Source: 2-01-FULL-40-13 sp964433155 (GTDB lineage: Bacteria; Patescibacteriota; Microgenomatia; UBA1406; GWC2-37-13). Taken from it: a stretch of 64,000 nt of DNA. This document shows, piece by piece, positions 31,401 to 39,766 of this stretch. The stretch is taken from contig CAYSQE010000001.1 of assembly GCA_964433155.1 (NCBI GenBank), positions 1 through 64,000 of the forward strand. Reading direction: 5' to 3'. The notes beneath the pieces are model-generated. The model was not told the origin of the DNA, did no database searches, and saw only the letters and a list, made by a program, of their open reading frames with translations. A program made the position numbers and the translations under genes. Position 1 is the first letter of the stretch. Each line of letters starts with the position of its first letter.

Positions 31401-31433
31401 AAAACCCACAAAGTTGTTAAAGCCTTTAAACAT
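28401..31433 (-). CDS. ileS: Isoleucyl-tRNA synthetase with repeat-derived insertions
   Basis: A class I synthetase of 1010 residues. It has the HIGH-type motif PMGVHHAWGR (near 53-62), the editing domain WTTTPWTIPANIAV, the WFPADFITESFPGQFKNWFY region, the KMSKS-type loop MHKSWGN and a C-terminal anticodon domain. Charges tRNA-Ile in the cytoplasm. Four stretches are encoded by low-complexity repeats and look inserted: after FELKI (NPKSEIRNKSKIRN), MDKRKNKTSNIKPLTSS, NIKYQISNIKTTNEKSN and NSKLRIENSEL. Its promoter lies directly at the ATG. The next gene, rodA, overlaps it by 4 nt. Confidence 0.95.
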   Translation of the reverse strand: MFKGFNNFVGFPEMEKMWLGHWYKTGIIKKYLTKNKNSKKYFSFLDGPITANNPMGVHHAWGRTYKDLWPKFYNLLGYRQRFQNGFDCQGLWVEVEVEKELGLKNKKEIENLVRGDSKASIAKFVELCKQRVYKYSKIQTEQSKRLGYFADWDHSYFTMSDENNYMIWFFLKKCYENGWIYKGRESVPWCPRCETAISQHEMLTEDYKEVVHESIYFELKILNPKSEIRNKSKIRNSKEQNEYLLVWTTTPWTIPANIAVAVDVDLDYALVEGEDGNRFWVASDLIKNVFGKSYGKIIKKVKGNELVGLRYGGPFDELPVVAEIAKKNPKNFHTVIASDKNILPISTTEGTGLVHTAVSAGSEDFKLGKKLGLPMIPVIADNADYLPGLGFLSGKNAKKNPRVILDYMEEREKKGIDTVFLIHKYKHRYPRCWRCKTELVWKVEDEWYIAMDKRKNKTSNIKPLTSSMTLRQRMIEVAKKIKWMPEFGLERELDWLKNMHDWLISKKNRYWGLALPIYECKNCGKFEVLGSREELRQRAVSGWKEFEGHSPHKPFIDEVVIKCSNCGNEVRRINDVGNPWLDAGIVGYSTIAENNQGEPLYLKNKKEWRRWFPADFITESFPGQFKNWFYALIAESTVLENETQFERVLGFGTLLGEDGRPMHKSWGNAIEFNEGADKIGVDVMRWMYARQNPADNMLFGYKKADEVRRQFYLILWNVYKFFVEYVNLDKPNIKYQISNIKTTNEKSNILDRWILSRFTQLVMFIEKSLKEYNAKDAALEAEKFISDLSTWYIRRSRERVWVNSENRKDKENFYQTLHYILVNLSIILSPFMPFVTEEIYSNLTDNESVHLATWPALNSKLRIENSELIKQMNLARKIVEAGHALRKVKNIKVRVPLAKLEIKQDGDFSKIADEVWRLVLSELNVKNIVVNKKIRYPKKEVKVTAEELRKEGELRDLLRQIQSQRKALRLNPTDKVSITLPEKFKDNLHFVMKKVMAKKVVFGKEIKVDL
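28825..28866. repeat. Low-complexity repeat in ileS (AATTCTGAATTCTC type)
   Basis: Degenerate AATTCTNAATT units encoding NSKLRIENSEL within the IleRS anticodon-binding region. Confidence 0.55.
29191..29245. repeat. Low-complexity repeat in ileS (GATATTTGATATTT type)
   Basis: Four near-perfect 9-nt units read on the minus strand as IKYQISNIK. The same unit occurs at 10545-10584. Confidence 0.65.
30716..30785. repeat. Low-complexity repeat in ileS (TTTCGGATT type)
   Basis: Repeated TTTCGGAT/TTTAGGAT units read on the minus strand as NPKSEIRNKSKIRN, in front of the editing-domain WTTTPWTIP motif. Confidence 0.6.
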
Positions 31434-31469
31434 ATGAAAAATTTTACCAAGCCTACAAAGCTAAATCAA
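31434..31469 (-). promoter_or_regulatory. ileS promoter
   Basis: On the minus strand TTGATT (31469-31464), 17-nt spacer and TAAAAT (31446-31441) end 7 nt before the ileS ATG. This predicts a leaderless message. Confidence 0.78.
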
Positions 31470-31532
31470 CAATTACAACTTTTAAGACGACCGCATGAAA
31501 AGTCGTAACAACCTTCGCACTAAAATTGCTGG

Positions 31533-31545
31533 TAAAATAGTACTT
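31533..31545 (+). promoter_or_regulatory. -10 box of murD
   Basis: TAAAAT (31533-31538) ends 7 nt before ATG 31546 and so sets the murD start. The -35 is weak. Confidence 0.6.
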
Positions 31546-32910
31546 ATGAACGACTTAATAACAAAACTCAAAACAGAATATGAGGGAAAGAAGGTTTTAA
31601 TTGTTGGTTTGGGTTTACAAGGCGGTGGCGTCGGTCTGGCTAAATTTTTTTCAAAACTTGGCATAAAGGTCACTGTCACCGACAAAAAAACTAAAGATCA
31701 ATTGCTTCAATCCATTAATAAATTAAAGTATTTGAATGTTAGATTTACTCTGGGAAAGCACAAGCTCGCTGATTTTACTTTATCCGATGTAATTTTCAAA
31801 GCACCTAAAATGCGCTGGGATGATCCACTTATTGTCGCAGCCCAAAAAAAAGGTGTCCAAATTGAGATGGAAACGTCTTTTTTTGCGAGCCTCTGTCCAG
31901 TCCCGATCATTGGAATAACTGGAACTCGAGGAAAATCGACGACAACGATGATGATTTATGAATTATTAAAAAAGTATTCTGGTAGAACCGTTCATCTTGC
32001 TGGAAACATTCCTCAATCATCTACCATCAATCTTTTATCATCTATCCATTCGAATGATTTGGTTGTCGCCGAGCTTTCATCTTGGCAGCTTTCGGGTTTT
32101 CACCGAAAGAAAATAAGCCCACACATATCAGTTTTTACTAATTTTTACCCAGATCACTACGATTACTACAAAACTAAACAACAATATCTTTATGACAAAA
32201 AAGCGATTTATCTTTATCAGAAGCCTGGTGATTTTTTAGTATCAAACGAGAAACTCAGGAAGGTAATCGAAGCAGATAAACCAAATAGTACCGTGTACTA
32301 TTTCAATTATAAATCATTCCCACAACAACATTTACACCTTAAAGGTGTACATAACCTCGAGAATGCCTCAGCGGCAATGCAGGTTGGGAAAATTCTTAAC
32401 TTAGATCAGCAAAAATGTATCGATACATTACTACACTTTAAGGGACTTCCCTATCGTCAAGAAATAGTGGCAAAAAAAGATGGAATAATTTTCGTTAATG
32501 ACACAACTTCGACCACTCCTACTGCAACCATAAAAGCTATCGAGACATTTAAGGATCACCCAATCGTACTCATTCTTGGAGGCAACTCAAAACGTTTACC
32601 CACAAATGTATTAATCAAGCAATTAAATAGTACAAATAGAATTGTGTTATTAAAGGGATCATTCACTGATGAAATTCTGCCGCTATTAAAACAAAAGTAT
32701 TCAGACAAAATTACAAATCAATTTGACAATCTGGAACCTGCGGTGAAAAAAGCTTATCAAGAGGCAATGAAACTACCAACTACCAACTACCAACTACCAA
32801 CTATTATTCTTTTTTCTCCCGCCGCAACATCCTTTGCCATGTTCAATAATGAGTTTCACAGGGGTGATGAATTCACTAGAATTGTAAAAAAATATAATGA
32901 AGAAGTTTAA
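31546..32910 (+). CDS. murD: UDP-N-acetylmuramoyl-L-alanine:D-glutamate ligase
   Basis: A Mur ligase of about 454 residues. The N-terminal Rossmann domain (KKVLIVGLGLQGGGVGLAKFF) is followed by the ATP site GITGTRGKSTTTMMIYELL, central motifs SWQLSGF and FTNFYPDHYDYY, and LKGVHNLENASAAMQ and FVNDTTSTTPTAT. It adds D-Glu to UDP-MurNAc-L-Ala. ATG 31546 is chosen over the ATG at 31495 because a -10 box lies 7 nt before it and it fits the family N-terminus. The LKGVHN segment contains 19 nt identical to the REP palindrome. A CTACCAACTACC repeat (32767-32806) adds PTTNYQLPT near the end. Confidence 0.92.
   Translation: MNDLITKLKTEYEGKKVLIVGLGLQGGGVGLAKFFSKLGIKVTVTDKKTKDQLLQSINKLKYLNVRFTLGKHKLADFTLSDVIFKAPKMRWDDPLIVAAQKKGVQIEMETSFFASLCPVPIIGITGTRGKSTTTMMIYELLKKYSGRTVHLAGNIPQSSTINLLSSIHSNDLVVAELSSWQLSGFHRKKISPHISVFTNFYPDHYDYYKTKQQYLYDKKAIYLYQKPGDFLVSNEKLRKVIEADKPNSTVYYFNYKSFPQQHLHLKGVHNLENASAAMQVGKILNLDQQKCIDTLLHFKGLPYRQEIVAKKDGIIFVNDTTSTTPTATIKAIETFKDHPIVLILGGNSKRLPTNVLIKQLNSTNRIVLLKGSFTDEILPLLKQKYSDKITNQFDNLEPAVKKAYQEAMKLPTTNYQLPTIILFSPAATSFAMFNNEFHRGDEFTRIVKKYNEEV
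32331..32349. repeat. REP-palindrome sequence within murD
   Basis: TTTACACCTTAAAGGTGTA is identical to part of the palindrome right of the RAYT gene. Here it encodes the HLKGV part of the conserved MurD motif. Confidence 0.75.
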
Positions 32911-33991
32911 ACCTTACAAAAAAAAATTTGTCCGCTGGTTATACACTCTACCAATAATTCTTTCCATTATAGGCCTGTTTTTTGTCTTTGAATCATCTTC
33001 TGTCAGAAGTTTTCAACAGTACGGCGATAGTTTTCATTTTTTTAAATTACAACTTATCTGGATCATATTTGGTATATGCGCGATGATTTTTTTTTCATTT
33101 TTTGATTATCATAAGCTATATTATTTATCATTATTTTTTATACTCGGAACAATTGCTCTCTTATTTATCGTTTTAATTCCAGGAATTGGCTATCAGGCCG
33201 GCGGAGCGAGGCGTTGGCTAGACTTTGGCATAATTAATCTACAACCTACAGAACTGGCAAAACTAAGTGTGGTCGTATACCTTGCCTCATGGTTTATTAA
33301 TCGCGAGCGTAAGCGCTTTTTTTCATTCGTAACGCTTTTAGCCATCCTTATGCTACTTATTATTCTCCAACCCGATATGGGTACAGCCATCATAGTTTTC
33401 TCATTGAGTGTCATCATGTATTTTTTAGCTGGAATCGAGCTTGGATATTTAGTTTTTCTTATTCCGATATCCTTTGCAGTATTTTATTTTCTTGTGAAGA
33501 TCACTCCTTACAGATTTAGAAGGCTTTTGGCTTTTTTTAATCCTTCATTAGATCCTCTTGGCATAACCTACCATATTAATCAAATCTTGATATCCTTGGC
33601 AAGTGGTGGCCTACTAGGTCAAGGTTTTGGAGCATCCCGCCAGAAATATCTTTATCTTCCAGAGGCACACACAGACTCTATTTTTGCGATTATTGGTGAA
33701 GAATTTGGTTTTATTGGAGGCATTTTGCTTCTCCTAATATTCCTCTACCTAATGTATCGAATATATCAGGTTGTTTTACATGCGTCAGACAGGTTTGGAA
33801 AACTTTTGGCTGGAGGAATTTTTTCTTTTTTTAATTTACAGATCATCATTAATCTTTCCGGGATAGTAAATCTTTTGCCACTTACGGGGGTACCGTTTCC
33901 ATTTATCTCATATGGAGGGTCAAATCTTCTGGTATCGTTTATTTTTATGGGGATTTTAATTAATATTACAAAAAAATCTAGATTACTATGA
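32897..33991 (+). CDS. ftsW: Cell division SEDS protein FtsW
   Basis: A SEDS glycosyltransferase of 364 residues with about 10 membrane helices. It has FESSSVRSFQQYGDSFHFFKLQ, quoted as FESSSVRSFQQYG, GGARRWLDFG, ILQPDMGTAIIVF, the ITYHINQILISLASGGLLGQGFG region and PEAHTDSIFAIIGEEFGF, and it ends with PFPFISYGGSNL. It works with FtsI to make septal peptidoglycan. It overlaps murD by 14 nt and murG by 4 nt, as in classic division clusters. The cytoplasmic N-terminus is basic. Confidence 0.92.
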   Translation: MKKFKPYKKKFVRWLYTLPIILSIIGLFFVFESSSVRSFQQYGDSFHFFKLQLIWIIFGICAMIFFSFFDYHKLYYLSLFFILGTIALLFIVLIPGIGYQAGGARRWLDFGIINLQPTELAKLSVVVYLASWFINRERKRFFSFVTLLAILMLLIILQPDMGTAIIVFSLSVIMYFLAGIELGYLVFLIPISFAVFYFLVKITPYRFRRLLAFFNPSLDPLGITYHINQILISLASGGLLGQGFGASRQKYLYLPEAHTDSIFAIIGEEFGFIGGILLLLIFLYLMYRIYQVVLHASDRFGKLLAGGIFSFFNLQIIINLSGIVNLLPLTGVPFPFISYGGSNLLVSFIFMGILINITKKSRLL

Positions 33992-35085
33992 AGGTCTTAA
34001 TAACGGGTGGACATTTAGGACCGGCGCTTGCGGTCATTGAAGAATTGGATCAAAAAAATCAAATAATTTTTGTCGGCAGAAAATATGCTTCAAATAAAGA
34101 AAAGACAGTATCCTTAGAATATCGTGAGATAGAAAAACGGAAGATACCATTTTACAATCTTACGGCTGGCAGATTGACACGCATTGCATCGTTAGGATCT
34201 TTAGAACATATATTCAAAATTCCCCTAGGATTTTATCAGGCGCTTTTGATATTAAAAAAAGAAAAGCCTGACCTCATCCTGTCATTTGGTGGCTATATCG
34301 CTTTTCCAATCTGTTTTCTGGGTTATATCTTAAAAATTCCGATTTTTATACACGAGCAAACTATCCATCCGGGGATATCAAATCGCCTCAGCGGTTTTTT
34401 TGCCAAAAAAATTTTTGTCTCCTTTAAAGAATCCGCTAAGTTTTTCCCAGAATCAAAAACGATAGTAAGTGGTAATCCTGTAAGAAAAGCAGTGTTAAGA
34501 ATCATAAAAAAGGTGTTTGATTTAAAAAAAGGATTGCCCATCATCTATATCACCGGTGGGTCGATTGGATCGCATAACGTCAATCTGCATGTCGAACACA
34601 TCTTAGACAAACTCCTGGAAAAATATATTATCATTCATCAAACAGGAAATATCAGACAGTACGGTGACTTTGAGCGATTAAAAATATTTAAAAACAAATT
34701 ACCAATCGAGAAAAGAGAAAATTATTTCCTAAAGGACCACTTTTTAGATGACGAGCTTGGATACATTTATTCTCAAGCTGACATTGTCGTAGGGCGTTCG
34801 GGAGCAAATACATTCTTTGAAATTTTGGCCTGGAAAAAACCCTCAGTTCTCATTCCTCTACCGTGGTCAGCCAGTGGTGAACAATTAAAACATGCAGAAC
34901 TTATAAAATCAGCCGGCACTGGTGAAATTTTCAATCAGTCCAACGACTCTGACAAATTACTCATCCTGATAAATAAAATCATAAAAGATAAGGAAAAATA
35001 TATAAATAATTTTAAAAATTTACAAAAACTATATCAGCAAAATGCGGCATCGGTTATCGTTAAATCTATCTCACAGGCTCGATAG
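33988..35085 (+). CDS. murG: UDP-GlcNAc:lipid I GlcNAc transferase MurG
   Basis: A GT28-type GT-B transferase of 365 residues. TGGHLGPALAVIEEL is the shortened glycine-rich loop, then FVGRKYAS, LSFGGYIAFP, HEQTIHPGISNRL, SGNPVRKAV, YITGGSIGSHNVN and the donor site IVGRSGANTFFE with WSASGEQLKHAE. It converts lipid I into lipid II on the inner face of the membrane. It overlaps ftsW by 4 nt and ftsQ by 44 nt. Confidence 0.94.
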   Translation: MKVLITGGHLGPALAVIEELDQKNQIIFVGRKYASNKEKTVSLEYREIEKRKIPFYNLTAGRLTRIASLGSLEHIFKIPLGFYQALLILKKEKPDLILSFGGYIAFPICFLGYILKIPIFIHEQTIHPGISNRLSGFFAKKIFVSFKESAKFFPESKTIVSGNPVRKAVLRIIKKVFDLKKGLPIIYITGGSIGSHNVNLHVEHILDKLLEKYIIIHQTGNIRQYGDFERLKIFKNKLPIEKRENYFLKDHFLDDELGYIYSQADIVVGRSGANTFFEILAWKKPSVLIPLPWSASGEQLKHAELIKSAGTGEIFNQSNDSDKLLILINKIIKDKEKYINNFKNLQKLYQQNAASVIVKSISQAR

Positions 35086-35794
35086 TAAATTTAAGCTCTT
35101 ATTCGTAATTTTGCTTATTTTTTTGCTGGTTTTTGGCGGCTGTATTTTTTTATATTCGTTCTTCTCAATAACTAAAATAGAAATTGTAAGCGATATGCCA
35201 AATTTCAAACTAAGAGATATTGATTCGTTTAAAAAAAGAAACCTTTTATTTTTGTCTACAAAAAACATTGAAAAAATAATATTAGCAAAAAACCCAAATA
35301 TAAAATCTGTCTCTGTTGTTAAAAAATATCCTCAAACGCTTATGCTTTTTTTAGAATTAAGCAAATCTGAGGCTTACCTAATGCTAAACACTGGTCTTGC
35401 CACCCTCGATGAGAATGGAAAAGTACTTTATAAAACCAAAACCAAAGATCAAGATCTTCCGCTACTAAATTTTTATCAAAAGTTTGATTATTCTCAAATT
35501 AATGCGGGTGAATCGTTGGATTATAAAGAGATTATTACTGCGCTTTTCTTATTGACAAAATTGAAAAATCTAAATCAAAAAGTCGAAAGTATTGATATTA
35601 ACGGATTAAGTATGATAGTATTTAATGTAAAAGATTTTGCCTCCAATAGGCAAATTAAATTATTATTTACGACAGAAAAAGATAAACAAAAACAAGCGTA
35701 CGAATTAGAAATTATTATCAAGCAATTTAAAATAGAAGCAAGGGAATTCAAAATTTTGGATCTGCGCTTTGATAAGCCCATAATAACATTTTAA
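35042..35794 (+). CDS. ftsQ: FtsQ/DivIB-type division protein
   Basis: A short basic cytoplasmic part, one membrane helix (about 18-42), then a POTRA-like domain (SITKIEIVSDMPNFKLRDI, IKSVSVVKKYPQTLMLFLEL) and a beta domain (LATLDENGKVLYK, KVESIDINGLSMIVFNV). FtsQ links the periplasmic division proteins. It has the standard place between murG and ftsA. The ATG at 35042 overlaps the end of murG by 44 nt; no later ATG precedes the membrane helix. Confidence 0.85.
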   Translation: MRHRLSLNLSHRLDSKFKLLFVILLIFLLVFGGCIFLYSFFSITKIEIVSDMPNFKLRDIDSFKKRNLLFLSTKNIEKIILAKNPNIKSVSVVKKYPQTLMLFLELSKSEAYLMLNTGLATLDENGKVLYKTKTKDQDLPLLNFYQKFDYSQINAGESLDYKEIITALFLLTKLKNLNQKVESIDINGLSMIVFNVKDFASNRQIKLLFTTEKDKQKQAYELEIIIKQFKIEAREFKILDLRFDKPIITF

Positions 35795-35795
35795 T

Positions 35796-37061
35796 ATGGT
35801 GGATAAAATTCTGGCAGCGGTCGATATAGGTAGTTCAAAAGTCGCAACGGTAGTAGGCATAAAATCAAGAGAGTTAGAAGAACTTAGAATAATTGGCTTT
35901 CATAGCTCCCCATCACGAGGCGTAAAAAAAGGTTTGATCGTAGATATCGATGAGATAACAATGGCTGTAGAACAAAGTATAGAAAAAGCTGAAAGAATGG
36001 CTGGGCATAAGATTAACCAGGTGTTTGCATCGGTTGGAGGACCACATATATCTTCACTTAACTCTCATGGCGTTGTAGCCGTCTCAAACCCTCAAGGAGA
36101 AATTACCGAGGAAGATGCAAATAGGGCTATAGAAGCGGCTCGAGCCATCTCTATCTCCAACACCAGACAAATAATTGAGGTCATTCCGCGCGAATACGTG
36201 GTCGACGGTCAACCCGGCATCAAAAATCCTGTGGGAATGAGTGGTATTCGACTTGAGGTCGATACCCACATCATAACGGCGTCACATACAAATTTAAAAA
36301 ATCTTGAACGTTGTCTTTCCGAACTAGGTCTCACCAACGCTGGATTTATCTTTGCGGGTTTAGCCGCTGGTGAGGCTGTTCTTACCGAGACCGAAAAAGA
36401 ATTAGGCGTTGTTCTTGTCGATATTGGAGGTGGAAAAACTGATATCTGTTTATATGTTGAAGGTGCTCTTTCCTACTCTTCATCAATAGCAGTAGGAGCA
36501 AAACATATCACAAACGACATAGCCGTAGGACTTCGTGTATCATTGCAATCAGCAGAACAGATTAAACTTCACTTAAGCCTCAATCTACACCATAAAAGGG
36601 AACTTTATAAAAAAAGTGATGAATTAAATCTTGCCGGACTCCATCTTCCGGAAAACATTACCGGAGTTTCATTTAAAAATTTGCTTGATGGTATTATAGC
36701 TCCAAGACTTGAAGAAATGTACAAGCTTGTATTTGATGAGATCGAAAAAAGTGGTTTTGCAAACTCTGTGCCATCAGGTTTAGTCATATCTGGTGGCGGG
36801 GCACTCACGGTAGGAATGATTGATACGGGTAAACGCATAATGGGAATGCCTGTTCGTGTAGGCAACCCCGCAGGAATTACTGGCTTGGTAGACGAACTGA
36901 TAAGTCCCCAATATGCGACTACTGTCGGTTTGCTTTTGTATGGACAAAAAAATATAATTGAGGAAGTTGGTTGGAAAAATTTTAATCGAATTTTACGAGA
37001 TATTAATTTAGGCAATTCAGTCTCTAAAGCAAAAGAGTTCTTTAAACAGTTCATTCCATAA
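35796..37061 (+). CDS. ftsA: Cell division protein FtsA
   Basis: An actin-like ATPase of 421 residues: ILAAVDIGSSKVATVVG (phosphate 1), the 1C subdomain around FASVGGPHISSLNSHGVVAV, VVLVDIGGGKTDICLYVEG (phosphate 2) and VISGGGALTVGMIDTGKRIMG (adenosine). The C-terminal helix NRILRDINLGNSVSKAKEFFKQF can anchor it to the membrane. It tethers FtsZ, whose C-terminal peptide is present next door. It starts 1 nt after ftsQ. Confidence 0.95.
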   Translation: MVDKILAAVDIGSSKVATVVGIKSRELEELRIIGFHSSPSRGVKKGLIVDIDEITMAVEQSIEKAERMAGHKINQVFASVGGPHISSLNSHGVVAVSNPQGEITEEDANRAIEAARAISISNTRQIIEVIPREYVVDGQPGIKNPVGMSGIRLEVDTHIITASHTNLKNLERCLSELGLTNAGFIFAGLAAGEAVLTETEKELGVVLVDIGGGKTDICLYVEGALSYSSSIAVGAKHITNDIAVGLRVSLQSAEQIKLHLSLNLHHKRELYKKSDELNLAGLHLPENITGVSFKNLLDGIIAPRLEEMYKLVFDEIEKSGFANSVPSGLVISGGGALTVGMIDTGKRIMGMPVRVGNPAGITGLVDELISPQYATTVGLLLYGQKNIIEEVGWKNFNRILRDINLGNSVSKAKEFFKQFIP

Positions 37062-37090
37062 CATATTAAACTTATTAGTCTCATTTGAAT

Positions 37091-38242
37091 ATGCTTATCA
37101 AACCTAAAGTTGGACAACCTGCACGGATCAAAGTTATTGGAATAGGCGGAGGAGGAGGTAATGCCCTGACATCAATGATCGCCGAAGGAGGCATAAGCGG
37201 AGTCGAATTTATTGCTGTTAACACAGATGCTCAAGCTCTTCTCAATAATAAATCAACAATCAAAATCCAAATAGGCGAAAATTTAACTAAAGGTTTAGGT
37301 TCTGGGGGAGACCCTGAAGTGGGTAGACAAGCTGCAGAAGAATCTCGAGAAAGACTCAAGGAAGATCTTACCGGTGCAGATATGATCTTCATAACTTGTG
37401 GAGAAGGGGGAGGAACAGGAACAGGTGCATCACCTATTATTGCCGAGATCGCAAAGGAGACTGGAGCGTTAACGGTAGCGGTAGTAACTAAACCGTTTGA
37501 ATTTGAAGGTACAAAACGCAAAATCACCTCCGAAGATGGAATTCTAAAACTCAAGGAAAAGGTAGATACTTTAATTGTCGTACCAAATCAAAGAATTCTT
37601 CAGGTCATCGACAAAAAAACACCCATACTAGAGGCTTTTAAAAAAATAGACGAGGTGCTTCACCAGGGAGTGAAGGGAATTGCAGAATTGATTACCACCC
37701 CTGGACTTATAAATGTTGACTTTGCGGATGTGCGAACTGTTATGAGTAATGCTGGGACAGCGCTCATGGGGATTGGAATTGGGTCTGGAGAAAAACGAGC
37801 ATTTGCTGCGATCAAACAGGCAATCTCCTCTCCTTTACTTGACGTTTCTATCGAGGGCGCAAGAGGCGTACTGTTCAATGTGATTGGAGGGCCAGATCTA
37901 ACGATGACAGAAATTGATGAGGCGGCTTCGATAATAGCCAAGACGGTTGACCCAGATGCAGATATTATATTTGGTGCTGTCATAGATGACAAGATGCTTG
38001 ATCAGATCAAGATAACCCTTATTGCGACCAAATTTGACGATAAAAGATTAAGATTCTTTAGATTTAAGAAGGAAGAACCACCCGAAGAAGTAGAAAAGAA
38101 AGACGCAACTTCTCCCTCAGTATCCTCACCCTCCTCAAAACCCTCACTTAAGTCAGATCTCGACGAAGTGCTCGAATCCGACGAAGAACTACTTGAAGCT
38201 GAATCCGAATTCGATATCCCCGCTTTTCTGAGAAAGAAGTGA
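37091..38242 (+). CDS. ftsZ: Cell division GTPase FtsZ
   Basis: 383 residues. It has IKVIGIGGGGGNALTSM, the tubulin signature GGGTGTGASPIIAEIAKE, the T7 loop NVDFADVRTVMSNAG and the C-terminal half with GGPDLTMTEIDEAA. A charged Ser/Pro-rich linker leads to the end DIPAFLRKK, the peptide that binds FtsA. It polymerises into the division ring. ATG 37091 is used instead of the TTG at 37085 because it gives the usual short N-terminus. Last gene of the murD-ftsZ run. Confidence 0.97.
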   Translation: MLIKPKVGQPARIKVIGIGGGGGNALTSMIAEGGISGVEFIAVNTDAQALLNNKSTIKIQIGENLTKGLGSGGDPEVGRQAAEESRERLKEDLTGADMIFITCGEGGGTGTGASPIIAEIAKETGALTVAVVTKPFEFEGTKRKITSEDGILKLKEKVDTLIVVPNQRILQVIDKKTPILEAFKKIDEVLHQGVKGIAELITTPGLINVDFADVRTVMSNAGTALMGIGIGSGEKRAFAAIKQAISSPLLDVSIEGARGVLFNVIGGPDLTMTEIDEAASIIAKTVDPDADIIFGAVIDDKMLDQIKITLIATKFDDKRLRFFRFKKEEPPEEVEKKDATSPSVSSPSSKPSLKSDLDEVLESDEELLEAESEFDIPAFLRKK

Positions 38243-38788
38243 TTATTTCTGTTTGTTTTTATATTTCATTCTTTCCTTAAAAAGATTTTCTCTAAATCCG
38301 CCTTCTTTTATAAATTTTTCCCGTAGAGATACGATCTGGTTACCCAATAAGTATGTTACTCTTTGACAAAGCATCACCATTAGATTAGCTGCTAGTTCCG
38401 CGTCATGCGGGATGTGGGGGAACTGTGGGATGTGTGGACTTTCTTCCCTCACAACCCTCACTACCCTCAAACCCCTCATGTTTTCACTGTCTTTCTCCCA
38501 AAGCTTAAAACCTCTTTGCCTAATAAAATCCTCATAATCTTCTAAAAGCTCCTTTATGGACCCTTTAGCAATACCTAAGAATTTTATATAAGTCTCCAAA
38601 CTCTGAAGTTCGTATCCTTCGACAATATTCTGCTTTCCTGACCTTGCTGCCTGAGTCATCTGATCCCTTTGACGAAGCATTTCTCTCCCTGGAAGAAATG
38701 TAAAACAAAATTCAACAGTTAGATCATAAATGACTGAGGAATATTGGTAGGTTAGTAGATATTTGTAGCCTGCATCTTTTTCTACCAT
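38243..38788 (-). CDS. Four-helix-bundle protein (S23/IVS type)
   Basis: The pattern YSSVIYDLTVEFCFTFL, RDQMTQAARSGKQNIVEGYE and YIKFLGIAKGSIKELLEDYEDF is that of the four-helix-bundle family first known from 23S rRNA intervening sequences. Its role is unknown. Here it stands as an ordinary gene directly convergent with ftsZ (no gap). A CCCTCA/GGGATGTG-type low-complexity repeat (38400-38480) adds RVVRVVREESPHIPQFPHIP-like residues between helices 3 and 4. Confidence 0.82.
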   Translation of the reverse strand: MVEKDAGYKYLLTYQYSSVIYDLTVEFCFTFLPGREMLRQRDQMTQAARSGKQNIVEGYELQSLETYIKFLGIAKGSIKELLEDYEDFIRQRGFKLWEKDSENMRGLRVVRVVREESPHIPQFPHIPHDAELAANLMVMLCQRVTYLLGNQIVSLREKFIKEGGFRENLFKERMKYKNKQK

Positions 38789-38803
38789 ATGCGTATGATA
38801 GTA

Positions 38804-39766
38804 TCATCTTACATACTTTCTTGTATTTTCATTATGTTCCTCAAGCGTTTTGGCAAAATGGAGGTGTCCGGATTTATCAGAAACATAATATAGATAAGGA
38901 GTGTTTGGATCAGCGTCAATTACAGCCTGAATAGATGCTAAACCCGGATTGGCAATTGGCCCTGGCGGTAAACCCTGGTTTTTGTAGGTATTATAAGGTG
39001 AATCTATGGCCAAATCCTCTTGCGAAAGCTCTTTTTTCCACCAGTTTTTTTCATTTGCTTGATAACCCAATGCGTATTGAACTGTCGCATCAATATCTAA
39101 CTTCATATCCTCTCCTAATCTTTTTAAAAGAACGCTTGCGACTCCCGCTCTATCTTCTTCAAATAATGCTTCTCTCTCGATAAAAGAGGCAAGCGTTACA
39201 ACCTTATCTACGCTCAAATTTTTTCGTCTAGCCTTTTCTTTTAGGTCATTATTGAATTTACGGTTAAAGTTGTTTTCAAAAATATTTATAACTGCTACAG
39301 CTGTTGCGTCTTTTGGAACTAGATAGGTATCAGGAAAAAGATATCCTTCCCTAGCATATTTGCTAAACTCTGTCTCTGGTATATTAAGACTTTGAGAAGC
39401 TAACTGAGCAATTTCCTCTTTACGCATACCCTCGATGATGGTAAACCATACATCCAACGTTCCATGAGTTAAAGAGTTGGCCACCTCATAAGCATTCATT
39501 CGGGAAGATAGTCTAAAATCTCCTGCTTGGATATTTTTTTCAATTCCTAATTTTCTAACCACAGTATAAAAAACTATTTTGTTTCTGATTAATTTCTGAC
39601 TGAATAAATTATTGATGATAGAATTCAAACTTTCACCTGGTCCCACTACAAAAATTTTGCTCTCCTTACTACTTCTATCAACTGGTAATGTGCCTGCTTT
39701 ATAGTAAAGATAAAAACCCAGCGCAAATAAAAATAATAAACTTAACAGTATAATTACTTTTTTCAT
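38804..39766 (-). CDS. mltG: Endolytic murein transglycosylase MltG
   Basis: A YceG/MltG protein of 320 residues: N-terminal membrane helix (1-24), a LysM-like subdomain (FVVGPGESLNSIINNLFSQKL), then the catalytic domain with TIIEGMRKEEIA, LASFIEREALFEEDRAGVASVLL, quoted as LASFIEREALFEED, and LDIDATVQYALG. It ends LPPGPIANPGLASIQAVID and YLYYVSDKSGHLHFAKT. It cuts nascent glycan strands and sets their length. It overlaps the phosphorylase gene as ATGA. Confidence 0.93.
   Translation of the reverse strand: MKKVIILLSLLFLFALGFYLYYKAGTLPVDRSSKESKIFVVGPGESLNSIINNLFSQKLIRNKIVFYTVVRKLGIEKNIQAGDFRLSSRMNAYEVANSLTHGTLDVWFTIIEGMRKEEIAQLASQSLNIPETEFSKYAREGYLFPDTYLVPKDATAVAVINIFENNFNRKFNNDLKEKARRKNLSVDKVVTLASFIEREALFEEDRAGVASVLLKRLGEDMKLDIDATVQYALGYQANEKNWWKKELSQEDLAIDSPYNTYKNQGLPPGPIANPGLASIQAVIDADPNTPYLYYVSDKSGHLHFAKTLEEHNENTRKYVR

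Noticed and set aside
28401..31433. Plus-strand open frames of 70-90 codons across ileS
   Set aside because: Antisense shadows of a well-supported gene without start signals or family patterns.
31495..31545. murD start at ATG 31495
   Set aside because: It lies upstream of the TAAAAT box that ends 7 nt before ATG 31546, and adds 17 residues not typical of MurD.
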